Positions 8,446 to 16,035 of a stretch of DNA of 64,000 nt are shown one piece after another. Source of the DNA: an uncultured Opitutaceae bacterium (lineage in GTDB: Bacteria > Verrucomicrobiota > Verrucomicrobiia > Opitutales > Opitutaceae); the NCBI GenBank assembly GCA_937902925.1, contig CALFNN010000047.1:24865-88864 (forward strand). Direction: 5' to 3'. The notes under the pieces were generated by a model. It saw nothing but the letters and a program-made list of their open reading frames with translations, did no database searches and had not been told where the DNA came from. The stretch's first letter is position 1. Every line of letters starts with the position of its first letter. Position numbers and translations under genes: made by a program.

Positions 8446-8844
8446 ATGAAAACCGCCAAACCCTTCAAACCCACCCGCCTCGAGCTGGAGCTGCTCGGCG
8501 CCCTGTGGAAACTCGGCGCCGGCTCGATCCGCGAAATCCAGGAAAGCCTGCCCGAGGACCGCCGCCCCGAATACACGACCGTGCAGACGATCGTTTACCG
8601 CCTCGAGGAAAAGGGCGCGGTGCGGCGGGCGAAGAAGATCGGCAACGCGCACATCTTCGAGCCGCTCGTCAGCCGGAAATCGGCGGTCGGTTCGCTGATC
8701 GAGGATTTCCTCGGTCATTTCGCCGGCTCGCACGAGCCGCTCGTCGCCCACCTGGTCGAGACCGGCCGGATTTCGTCGGCCGAGCTGAAGGAGATGGAGA
8801 AACTCCTGAAAGCGCGGCGCGCCGGCGCCGCCGCCGACAAGTAG
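8446..8844 (+). CDS. BlaI/MecI/CopY-family transcriptional repressor
   Basis: 132 residues, normal length for the family. Residues ~8-80 form the winged helix (TRLELELLGALWKLGAGSIREIQESL ... EYTTVQTIVYRLEEKGAVRR), with the typical TTVQT recognition-helix motif. The C-terminal part is helical and would dimerise. In the classical system an M56 sensor peptidase signals cleavage of this repressor, and the M56 gene follows 30 nt downstream. A BlaI-type palindrome lies just upstream, implying autoregulation. No beta-lactamase gene is present, so the regulon is something else, probably envelope related. Confidence 0.92.
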   Translation: MKTAKPFKPTRLELELLGALWKLGAGSIREIQESLPEDRRPEYTTVQTIVYRLEEKGAVRRAKKIGNAHIFEPLVSRKSAVGSLIEDFLGHFAGSHEPLVAHLVETGRISSAELKEMEKLLKARRAGAAADK

Positions 8845-8874
8845 CCCTCCCGCTTTCGTCCCCTCCGACACCCC

Positions 8875-10890
8875 ATGAAATCCGCGCTCCATACTCTCAC
8901 CATGCTCTGGCCGTGGACCACGGTCGAGGTGCTCAATCATCTTTGGCAATCCACCGTGGTCGGCCTCGCGGTATTGCTCGGCCTCGCGGTCGGCCGCGGG
9001 CTCTCGGCGCGGACGCGCCGCGCGCTCGGCTGGATGGCGCTCGCCAAGTTTGCGCTGCCCGCGAGTTTTTTCCTGCATGCGTTCGCGCGACTCGGCGCGG
9101 CGCCCGGGCGCTGGATCGCATCGAGTGCGCTGGCGGGACCGAGGCTGCTGCCGGCGTTGGTCGTGACGGCCCCGCCCGGCGGCGCAGCTTCACCCGTGAC
9201 GGCCGGCGTGCTCGTCACCGGCGCATGGTTTTTGGGCTTTGGCGGGATGCTGGCGGCGTGGATCGTTCGCGGCACGATTTTACGCCGGCGCATTCGGGCG
9301 GAAATGACGCCCGTGCCCGCCGTGCTGCAAGCACCGATCGCCGCGGCGGCGGCCCGGAGCGGATTGCGCGCCGCGCCGCGTTGCGCCATGGTCGCGGCGG
9401 ACCGCGGCCCGGGCCTGCTGGGGGTCTGCTCGCCGATGGTCGTTCTCCCGCGCGGGTTGGAGGCGACACTGGCGCCCGGGGAACTGGAGTCGGTCCTGAT
9501 TCACGAATTCGTGCACTGGCGCCGGCGCGACAATCTCTGGAGCGCGCTGCAGGCGTTTTTTGTGAGTCTCTTTTGGTTCCATCCCGTAGTGTGGCTGTTG
9601 AATCGCCGGCTCGGCCTCGAGACCGAGCAATCGTGCGACGAACGCGTGCTCGAGATCACGGGCGATCCCGACACGTATGCCGGCGGCATCGTGAAGACGG
9701 TCCGCTACGCGCTCGGGGTGCCGCAACCCGGCTTGGCCGGTGCCACGACGCCGCCCGTGATCACCCGGATCAAGAACATCCTCGCGCACGGCGCGCGCCC
9801 CGACCGGCCGTGGCTGCGCGGCGTGGTGCTGGCGGGTGGCGCGCTGTTGCTCGCGTTCAGCGGTTACACCGGCTCGTTTGCCGCGCAGCCGTTGCCGGCG
9901 AGTGCGGCCGGGGTCCGGGCGGTCGGCGCCGCGCCGGCCCTCGCTGCGGTTCCGGTTTCGAAGGCGCGCGCGGTGGAGCCGACGCTTTCGGTTGATTTCC
10001 CCAACGAGGAAATCCGTCAGATCCTCTCCAACGTCGCCAATCTCTTTGAACTCAAGGTCGTCATGCCCGACGCGCTGCAGGGGAAGACAACGATCAAGCT
10101 CAACAACGTCACGTGGCGGCAGATTTTTCACGCGGTGCTCGCGCCCGCCGGCTACACCTTTGGGGAGGATGACGGGGTCGTAAGGATCGCGGCCATCGCG
10201 CAGCCCGGTGCGACCGCGGCGGTCGTTCCGGCGGAAGGCGGAACGTCCCGCCAACCGGTGCCGACCGGGGTGGTCGAGCGGGCGGACCAGTTGAAACACG
10301 AGGCGGAGGCCGCGGGGCTGGCCGCGCAGGCGGCGGACCGGGAGGCCGAGCTGCTGCGAAAGCGTGCCGACGAAAAAGCCGCTTTGCACCAAAACATGAT
10401 TTCGTTGGATGTGGTGAACGAGCGCCTCCAGGCGTCGGGCCAAAAGATGCTTCCGACCGGCGAAATCGTCTCGCTCGCTCCCGTCGCGACTGCCACCGCG
10501 GAGCCGGCTGCACTGGCGGTCGCGGCACAGCCCGTTGCCGCCGCAAGCCCGGCGTCGGCGGAGCCACCAGCCGCGGCCGAATTCAACGGCGAAAGAATCT
10601 ACGATATCAGCCAGCTCGATCAGGTCCCGGTGGTGCGGTCGCAAGCCCGGCCGGAGTATCCGTTCGCCCTGCGCAAGAAGGGCGTCGCGGGCGAGGCGAC
10701 GATCGACTTCATCGTCGACACCAACGGCAACGTGGCGAATGCGCACGCCGTGAAATTCACGCACGAGGAGTTCGCCACCTCGGCGGTTGCGGCGGTGAGC
10801 CAGTGGAAATTCCGGCCCGGCCGGAAAGGTGGCGCGCCCGTCAACACCCGGATGCAGGTGCCGGTCGTTTTCACGCTCAACGAAAATTAA
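8875..10890 (+). CDS. BlaR1-type M56 peptidase fused to STN and TonB C-terminal domains
   Basis: 671 residues. The N-terminal ~350 residues form an M56 (BlaR1/MecR1) membrane metallopeptidase: several TM helices, zinc motif HEFVHW (His210, Glu211, His214), and the downstream ETEQSCDE motif near 249-256. A TM helix (~336-352, GVVLAGGALLLAFSGYTG) leads outside. Residues ~372-442 resemble the STN/secretin short domain (VDFPNEEIRQILSNVANLF, VTWRQIFHAVL). A linker rich in Ala, Glu and Lys (~470-580) follows, and then a TonB C-terminal domain (ARPEYPFALRKKGVAGEA ... SQWKFRPGRKGG). There is no penicillin-binding sensor domain. It probably senses an envelope signal and relieves BlaI. STN plus TonB-C hints at contact with outer-membrane receptors or secretins; this is inference. 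Confidence 0.85.
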   Translation: MKSALHTLTMLWPWTTVEVLNHLWQSTVVGLAVLLGLAVGRGLSARTRRALGWMALAKFALPASFFLHAFARLGAAPGRWIASSALAGPRLLPALVVTAPPGGAASPVTAGVLVTGAWFLGFGGMLAAWIVRGTILRRRIRAEMTPVPAVLQAPIAAAAARSGLRAAPRCAMVAADRGPGLLGVCSPMVVLPRGLEATLAPGELESVLIHEFVHWRRRDNLWSALQAFFVSLFWFHPVVWLLNRRLGLETEQSCDERVLEITGDPDTYAGGIVKTVRYALGVPQPGLAGATTPPVITRIKNILAHGARPDRPWLRGVVLAGGALLLAFSGYTGSFAAQPLPASAAGVRAVGAAPALAAVPVSKARAVEPTLSVDFPNEEIRQILSNVANLFELKVVMPDALQGKTTIKLNNVTWRQIFHAVLAPAGYTFGEDDGVVRIAAIAQPGATAAVVPAEGGTSRQPVPTGVVERADQLKHEAEAAGLAAQAADREAELLRKRADEKAALHQNMISLDVVNERLQASGQKMLPTGEIVSLAPVATATAEPAALAVAAQPVAAASPASAEPPAAAEFNGERIYDISQLDQVPVVRSQARPEYPFALRKKGVAGEATIDFIVDTNGNVANAHAVKFTHEEFATSAVAAVSQWKFRPGRKGGAPVNTRMQVPVVFTLNEN

Positions 10891-10932
10891 CGGACAGTTG
10901 CACGGCGACGGCTGACGTGCCAGACTCGGCGC

Positions 10933-11583
10933 GTGCGACTCATCGACCTCTCGCAGCCGCTCTTCGACCAGGCGCCGAACTGTCCCGTGCACCCGCCGGT
11001 GTCGTTCCGCCGGACGGCCGATCACCCCGCTAATGGCTGGCGGATGGAGGAGATTGCGCTGGCGACGCATACGGGCAGCCACCTCGATGCGCCACTGCAC
11101 AAGATCGCCGGCGACAAAAGCATCACGGACCTGCCGCTCGAGGGTTTCGCCGGGCTCGCGCGCATCGCCGACCTGCGCGGGCTGGCGGCCGATGCGGCGA
11201 TCACGCCGGCGATGCTCGCGCCGAAGCTGAAGGGCGTGACGACGCGCGACATCGTGCTGCTCGCGACCGGCTGGGGCGAGAAGCGCGCGAAGACCGACGA
11301 GTGGCTGAAGCACTCGCCGTTTCTCTCGCCGGACGGGGCGCGCTGGCTGCTCGAGCATGGCGTGCGCGGCGTTGGCATCGACCATTACTCGATTGGCGGG
11401 AGCGGGCCGCTCAACGCCGAGACGCACACGATCCTGCTCGGCGCGGGCGTGTGGGTCGTCGAGGAACTGCGTTTTCCCGCGGAGGTGTTCGCGCTGCCCC
11501 AACCGTTGAAATTCTGGGCGCTCCCGATGAACTGGCCCGGCTGCTCGGGCGCCTTCTGCCGGCCGGTGATTGAAGTCGGGTAG
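10933..11583 (+). CDS. Cyclase-family (kynurenine formamidase-like) metal-dependent hydrolase
   Basis: 216 residues from a GTG at 10933, 42 nt after the M56 gene. The family signature HxGxHxDxPxH appears as HTGSHLDAPLH (residues 46-56) and supplies the metal-binding His and Asp residues. The N-terminal IDLSQPLFDQAP and the later VRGVGIDHYSIGGSGPLNAETH also fit PF04199-type cyclases. Characterised relatives hydrolyse N-formylkynurenine or isatin, but no other tryptophan-degradation gene is present here. Substrate cannot be assigned. Cytoplasmic, no signal peptide. Confidence 0.85.
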   Translation: MRLIDLSQPLFDQAPNCPVHPPVSFRRTADHPANGWRMEEIALATHTGSHLDAPLHKIAGDKSITDLPLEGFAGLARIADLRGLAADAAITPAMLAPKLKGVTTRDIVLLATGWGEKRAKTDEWLKHSPFLSPDGARWLLEHGVRGVGIDHYSIGGSGPLNAETHTILLGAGVWVVEELRFPAEVFALPQPLKFWALPMNWPGCSGAFCRPVIEVG

Positions 11584-11610
11584 CGCCCGCCGGCCTCGTG
11601 CCCGGACCGA

Positions 11611-11653
11611 GCAGTGCCGAAGCGGAGCAACCTATTGGGTTACCCGGCACTGC
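11611..11653. terminator. Long inverted repeat between convergent genes
   Basis: GCAGTGCCG (11611-11619) pairs with CGGCACTGC (11645-11653), and the interior contains a smaller AACC/GGTT stem. It is placed between the cyclase gene (+) and the GH5-like gene (-). Likely a bidirectional terminator or REP-type element; no T-run. Confidence 0.5.
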
Positions 11654-11683
11654 GGCGGGAAACAGGAAAATGCCACGGCGCGC

Positions 11684-12775
11684 TCACGGCAACCCGCCGG
11701 TGATTTCGCGGAGCTTCGCGAAGAACGCGCGCTTGCGCGGCGAATCGATGCCCCAGTCGACCGGCACGCTTTGATAGCCGTCGGCGAATCCCTCGTCCTT
11801 CATCCGGTAGTCGAAGTAGCCCCAGGACGCGCCCGCCCGGAGCGCCGCGACGAAGTTGTTGTCGGGCTTGTCGAAGTCGAAGTGGTCATCCTCGTTGAAC
11901 ACGATCGGCATCGGGTGCCACGACGGCAGCGCGCGCGTCTGCCGGACCATCTGCGCGATGAGCGCGGGGTTCGAGGCCGCGCCGTTGCCATGCACGAGGA
12001 CGAAATCCGCCACGCGCACAACGCTGTCGTCGGGCACGCGGCGTCCGGTGTAGCTCGTGCTGACCAGCAGCCGCCGGCCGTCGTGCACGGTGCCGTGCAC
12101 GCGCTCGATCAATTCGTGCACACGGTCGGGCCGGAGGATCGCGTGGTCGTAACCGTTCGTGGTTTCGTTGTTGATCTCGATGACGACATTGCGCCAGCCG
12201 TGCGCGAACACCCAGTCGACCGTCCCGTCGACGGCGCGAGTCACCGCCGTCTCGTCGGCGAGCCGCTGGTCCTGGCCGAAATAAAAAATCCCGAGGATGA
12301 CGACCATCCCGAGTTCGTCGGCGCGATCGAGAATCCGCGCCGCCCGCGCCGCGTAATCCGGGCGCAGCGCGCCGCTGGCGGTGAAGCCGGGGTTTTCCCA
12401 CGGCTGCCCTTTCGAGTAACCCTCGGGACTGCCGCCCTGGAGGTTGAGCGTGAAGGCGATCAGCCCGTTCCGCCGCCACTCGGGCATCGCGGCGACGAAC
12501 TCGCGCGTGTTGCGATCCGGGTCCCACGCGTGCGTGTCAGGATAGGCCCAGCGGCCGCGCGTCGCGGGGTTGAGATCGTCGAACACGCCCTGCACGAGCC
12601 GCGCGTTGAGCAGCCGGCCCTCGATCGGAACACCCTGCCACACGCGGCCGGCGTAGGTCGGGCGGCCGTTGATCAGGAATTTTTCGCCGGCGATGGAGAC
12701 CTCCGTGTGGGCGGGAGGCGCGGCGCGGACTGCGACGGCGACAAGAGCGAGCGAGCAGAGCAGTTTCAGGTGCAT
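11684..12775 (-). CDS. Secreted GH5-like TIM-barrel protein (putative glycosidase)
   Basis: The ATG at 12775 (complement) gives 363 residues with a signal peptide (MHLKLLCSLALVAVAVRA). The rest reads like a clan-A TIM barrel: NGLIAFTLNLQGG, LGMVVILGIFYFGQDQR, then NVVIEINNETTNG, which carries the Asn-Glu pair typical of the acid/base at strand 4, and PIVFNEDDHFDF, whose Glu could be the strand-7 nucleophile. Overall similarity to a named GH family is low, so the substrate is unknown. The start lies 8 nt downstream of the Mpo1-like gene's stop, so the two form a minus-strand operon. Confidence 0.7.
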   Translation of the reverse strand: MHLKLLCSLALVAVAVRAAPPAHTEVSIAGEKFLINGRPTYAGRVWQGVPIEGRLLNARLVQGVFDDLNPATRGRWAYPDTHAWDPDRNTREFVAAMPEWRRNGLIAFTLNLQGGSPEGYSKGQPWENPGFTASGALRPDYAARAARILDRADELGMVVILGIFYFGQDQRLADETAVTRAVDGTVDWVFAHGWRNVVIEINNETTNGYDHAILRPDRVHELIERVHGTVHDGRRLLVSTSYTGRRVPDDSVVRVADFVLVHGNGAASNPALIAQMVRQTRALPSWHPMPIVFNEDDHFDFDKPDNNFVAALRAGASWGYFDYRMKDEGFADGYQSVPVDWGIDSPRKRAFFAKLREITGGLP

Positions 12776-12783
12776 GGGACGAT

Positions 12784-13263
12784 TCAGTAACGCTGGCCGA
12801 ATTTCCGGTAGACCATGCTCATCAGCCAGGCGGGGCCGATGAGCAGGAAAACGATGTCGTTGAAAAACGAGGGCTTTTTGCCCTCGATGCGGTGACCGAC
12901 GAACTGGCCGATCCAGGCGGCCACGAAGACGACGAGGCAGACCTGCCACACCCGCCAAGGCGTGAACAACCCGACCAGTTCGAGGAGCCAGTAGCACAGC
13001 GCCATGAAGCACAACAAACCCACGCTGAGGGCGGGCGAGAGCCGCACGTAGAACGCCGTCGCCGCGATAATCGCCGGAATCGACCAGTTGAACCACGGCA
13101 GCGTGATGTCCCAGTCCGCGGGCGTCGGGAGCGACCAGATGAAGCCCAGCACGGAGAAGAAGATCGCGGGCACGCAGATCCAGTGGATCAGCTCGTTGGC
13201 GTGATGCTGGTGGCTTTCGCCATACTCGGCGAACCACTGGTCGGCGGTTTTCTTCTCGGCCAT
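12784..13263 (-). CDS. Mpo1/DUF962-family membrane protein
   Basis: 159 residues. The N-terminus WFAEYGESHQHHANELIHWICVP carries the conserved His/Asn pattern of the DUF962 (YGL010w/Mpo1) family. About four TM helices follow (VPAIFFSVLGFIWSL, IPAIIAATAFYVRL, VGLLCFMALCYWLLELVGLF, WQVCLVVFVAAWIGQFVGHR), and the conserved stretch GHRIEGKKPSFF follows the last. Yeast Mpo1 is an Fe(II)-dependent dioxygenase that shortens 2-hydroxy fatty acids, and bacterial relatives are assumed to act on lipids. It lies upstream of the GH5-like gene in an operon; no functional link between the two is obvious. Confidence 0.85.
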   Translation of the reverse strand: MAEKKTADQWFAEYGESHQHHANELIHWICVPAIFFSVLGFIWSLPTPADWDITLPWFNWSIPAIIAATAFYVRLSPALSVGLLCFMALCYWLLELVGLFTPWRVWQVCLVVFVAAWIGQFVGHRIEGKKPSFFNDIVFLLIGPAWLMSMVYRKFGQRY

Positions 13264-13418
13264 CGGGGTGGGATTGCGCGGCGGCCATGCAAGCCCGGCG
13301 CCGGGGGCGGGTCAACTGCCGGACAGGGCCGGCCCCGGACCGCTGGCCGGTGCCGGGACAAATGCGGCGCCGCACTCCGCCCTTGCGCGCGGCGGGGCGA
13401 TGCATCCTCTCTTGCGGG

Positions 13419-13871
13419 ATGAAGGTCTCGTTCACGCCCAAGGAATACGCCCGGCTCCTCGAACTCTCCCACCTCGGTCTCTGGGTGGCGGGCGCGCGGC
13501 CCGACGATCCCGCGACGATGCCCGAACGCTACGCGGGCATCGCGCAAAAGGTCTTCGCGCTCGCGGCGCCCCTCGGCTGCGCGGACCTCGTCGAGAGCGA
13601 CGTGAACGGCGAGTTTTTTCCCAACGAGAAAATCACCGCGGGGCCCGCGAGCGAAAAGATCGACCAGTTCGTCGAGGATGCGTTCTGGGGCGAGCTGGTG
13701 GCGCGGCTGGCGGAACGCGACCTGCGCCACGAACTCGGGGCGACCAAGCTGGCCGATGAGTTGAGCGACGACGAAAAGGAAAAGCTCGAGCAACTCGAGG
13801 ACAACTACTGGCGCGAGTTCGAAGCCGACGGCGTCGACCACCTCGTCGTGCTGCGCGGCGGCAAGGGCTGA
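13419..13871 (+). CDS. Hypothetical cytoplasmic protein, 150 aa
   Basis: The start at 13419 (MKVSFTPKEYARLLELSHLG) was preferred because the upstream in-frame segment is Arg/Pro-rich and overlaps the divergent control region. The protein is acidic and mostly helical, with a charged C-terminal stretch (LSDDEKEKLEQLEDNYWREF). No signal peptide, TM helix or recognised motif is seen. Divergent from the Mpo1-like gene (155 nt apart). Confidence 0.6.
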   Translation: MKVSFTPKEYARLLELSHLGLWVAGARPDDPATMPERYAGIAQKVFALAAPLGCADLVESDVNGEFFPNEKITAGPASEKIDQFVEDAFWGELVARLAERDLRHELGATKLADELSDDEKEKLEQLEDNYWREFEADGVDHLVVLRGGKG

Positions 13872-13957
13872 GCCGGGAGCGTGGCGCCCGGCCGCGCGCG
13901 TCATTTCGCTCTCGCCGGCTCCCGCGTCCTGGCCAAGCTGGGGCGAGCTTCAGCTCC

Positions 13958-14392
13958 ATGAAACCCCAACGACCGTTTTTACCGGCGTGCGGCATGCTGG
14001 CTTCCGCGATGTTGTTTTTGCTGCCCGCTGGATGTGCGACCGCGCCCGCCGGCAACCCCGCTGTGGCCGAACTGGGGCCGCCGCTGGATCTCGCGGCCAA
14101 CGCCTACGAGCCCAATAGGCTCGATCGGCAACCGAGGCCGCGGATGCAGACGCGGCCGATCTATCCATTTGAGATGCGTCGTGCGGGCATCGCCGGCCAG
14201 GCGGTCGTGGAGTTCATCGTCGATCGCGCCGGCAACGTGCAGCAGGCCCGGGCGGTCGCGGCGACGAACGAGGAATTTGCCCGCGCCGCGGTGCAGTCCG
14301 TTGCCGAGTGGAAGTTTTCTCCAGGGATGAAAGACGGCCGCCCGGTCGACACCATCATGCGGACGCCCATCACCTTCGGCCTGGGCCAGTGA
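13958..14392 (+). CDS. TonB C-terminal domain lipoprotein
   Basis: 144 residues. A signal peptide ends in a lipobox (LLPAGCATAP), so Cys26 should be lipidated. Most of the mature protein is one TonB C-terminal domain (RPIYPFEMRRAGIAGQAVVEFIVDRAG, then SVAEWKFSPGMKDG). There is no proline-rich spacer and no N-terminal TM helix of the type that contacts ExbB/ExbD, so it is not a classical TonB. It lies 24 nt upstream of the four-domain TonB-C gene, probably one operon. Confidence 0.82.
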   Translation: MKPQRPFLPACGMLASAMLFLLPAGCATAPAGNPAVAELGPPLDLAANAYEPNRLDRQPRPRMQTRPIYPFEMRRAGIAGQAVVEFIVDRAGNVQQARAVAATNEEFARAAVQSVAEWKFSPGMKDGRPVDTIMRTPITFGLGQ

Positions 14393-14416
14393 CGTGGCCC
14401 GGCCTCCAGACCCCGG

Positions 14417-15817
14417 ATGAAAACAGTCCGCCATCATTTTGGATTTCTGGTGAGCGTCACCGCCCTGGTGGTGACTGCCAGGGCCGCCCAGCCGGCGGCG
14501 CACCCGGAGAACGCCCTGGTTGACGGACCGCCGCTGGTCCAAACGTGGACGCCACCCGTCTATCCGCCCGAGGCGCTGGCGGAAAAGGCCGGCGGCAAGG
14601 TGACCGTGCGCATCGTCGTGGACGAGAACGGCCACGTGACGTCGGCGCGGTCGCTCCAGACTTCCGATCCACGGCTGGGCGAGGCGGCGGTCGCGGCGGT
14701 GAAGCAGTGGACATTCAGCCCGGCGATCGAGAACTGGAAGCTAATCCCGATGTGCCTCGACGTGCCGCTCAGCTTCGATGCAGCGAAAGGAGCCAGGAGC
14801 TGGCCTCCGGGAATGCTGCCGCCACCAAGCGTTGTGGTGAACATCCGGCCTGCGCCCCGCACCGCCGCCGTGTTGAAGTCCGCGCCGCTGGGCGACTATC
14901 CCGCGTCGTTGGCGGACCGGCGGTTGACGGGAACGGTCACATATATCTGCCGGGTGGACGATGCCGGCCATGCCTCGGGATTGCGGGTGGTCTCCGCCTC
15001 GCACGCCGATTTCGTGCCGGCGGTGCTCGCGGCTTTTTCCCGGTGGGAATTTTCGCCGGGGATGCAGGGCGATCTGCCGGTGGCGGGCGAGATGCAGGGC
15101 GAAGCCACCTTCGACGCCGTCGCCGCGAAGCCCGCGGAAGTGCTGGCGGCGAACGGCATCACCGCGCCCGACGGCACCGCCCCGGCCGATTGTCCCCTCC
15201 CGGTGTTTGTGGTCGATCCGGTGTGGCCCTTCGAGGCGCTGTTCGATGGGGAAGGGGGAGGCGCGAGCGTGGATTTCACCGTGCAACCGGGCGGCACCGT
15301 GACGGACGTCCGGGTGCGCGACGCGACGCGGCCGGAGTTCGGCCGCGCGTTGGTGGCGGCGCTCGAGGGGTGGAGCTTCCGCCCCGCGGTGAGCAACGGC
15401 CAGCCGGTCGCGGTGGCGCTCGTGAAGCATGCCGAGTTCAAGGCCGTGCCGGTCGACGCCGCGCCGGGCGAATCCAGCGACCCGCTGGTGCGCTTGGTGC
15501 GGCTCGCCCGCGTCGGCGAAATCCGCGGGGGCGCGGGCCTCGATGAAAAACCGGCGCCGCTTTACCGCGTGGCGCCGGGCTATCCCGCGGCGTTGCGAAC
15601 GAGCGGCCGGCCCTCCGGGCAGGCGATCGTGGATTTTGTGATCGACCGCGACGGCCGGGCGCGCCTGCCGCGGGTCGTATCGTCGACCCACGAGGAATTC
15701 GGCTGGGCGGCGGCGACCGCGGTGACGCAGTGGGTGTTCAAGGTGCCGCGGCGCGGGGGCGGGCCGACCGAGGTGAAGGTGCAGATCCCGTTTCAATTCA
15801 CCGCGCCAGCGGAGTGA
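14417..15817 (+). CDS. Secreted protein with four tandem TonB C-terminal domains
   Basis: 466 residues with a signal peptide (ending near VVTARAAQ). Four TonB-C units can be read from the recurring Y/P-P-x-x-A start and the W-x-F-x-P end: PPVYPPEAL ... KQWTFSPA (~45-105); GDYPASLADRRLTG ... SRWEFSPGMQG (~155-220); DPVWPFEALFDGEG ... EGWSFRPAV (~270-330); APGYPAALRTSGR ... TQWVFKVPRRGG (~390-450). No membrane anchor or spacer is present. Known TonB-C domains bind TonB boxes of outer-membrane receptors; a periplasmic repeat protein of this kind might act as a multivalent binder. That role is inference. Confidence 0.8.
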   Translation: MKTVRHHFGFLVSVTALVVTARAAQPAAHPENALVDGPPLVQTWTPPVYPPEALAEKAGGKVTVRIVVDENGHVTSARSLQTSDPRLGEAAVAAVKQWTFSPAIENWKLIPMCLDVPLSFDAAKGARSWPPGMLPPPSVVVNIRPAPRTAAVLKSAPLGDYPASLADRRLTGTVTYICRVDDAGHASGLRVVSASHADFVPAVLAAFSRWEFSPGMQGDLPVAGEMQGEATFDAVAAKPAEVLAANGITAPDGTAPADCPLPVFVVDPVWPFEALFDGEGGGASVDFTVQPGGTVTDVRVRDATRPEFGRALVAALEGWSFRPAVSNGQPVAVALVKHAEFKAVPVDAAPGESSDPLVRLVRLARVGEIRGGAGLDEKPAPLYRVAPGYPAALRTSGRPSGQAIVDFVIDRDGRARLPRVVSSTHEEFGWAAATAVTQWVFKVPRRGGGPTEVKVQIPFQFTAPAE

Positions 15818-15872
15818 GCCGCGCGCCAGCGACGGCGCGAGAAATCGAAGCGCGGATGACGTGCAAGCCGAT

Positions 15873-15910
15873 CCGGGGTTTTTTCCCGGGGGAACGGGGA
15901 CATCGTCCCG
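15873..15910. terminator. Two adjacent hairpins after the TonB-C operon
   Basis: CCGGG/CCCGG (15873-15889, T-rich loop) is followed by GGGAC/GTCCC (15897-15909). They lie 56-93 nt past the stop at 15817 in the gap before the peroxidase gene and may end the upstream transcript. No trailing T-run. Confidence 0.35.
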
Positions 15911-16035
15911 CGCGGATGGGCGCCGGAAGGTGTTACGTTGTGGGATATTAAACTCGCCTCGATGACGCCGCGCCGTAGTTCTTCCCGGTCCCAGCAGGAA
16001 TCCAACCCCGGGTTCCATCGTGTTCCACCCAAAGA

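Noticed and set aside
8446..10890. Antibiotic-resistance (beta-lactam) operon
   Set aside because: BlaI and M56 homologs are present, but there is no beta-lactamase or PBP gene and no penicillin-binding sensor domain.
9280..11502. Minus-strand open frame of 740 codons
   Set aside because: Covers the M56 and cyclase genes on the opposite strand; those have catalytic motifs, this one has none.
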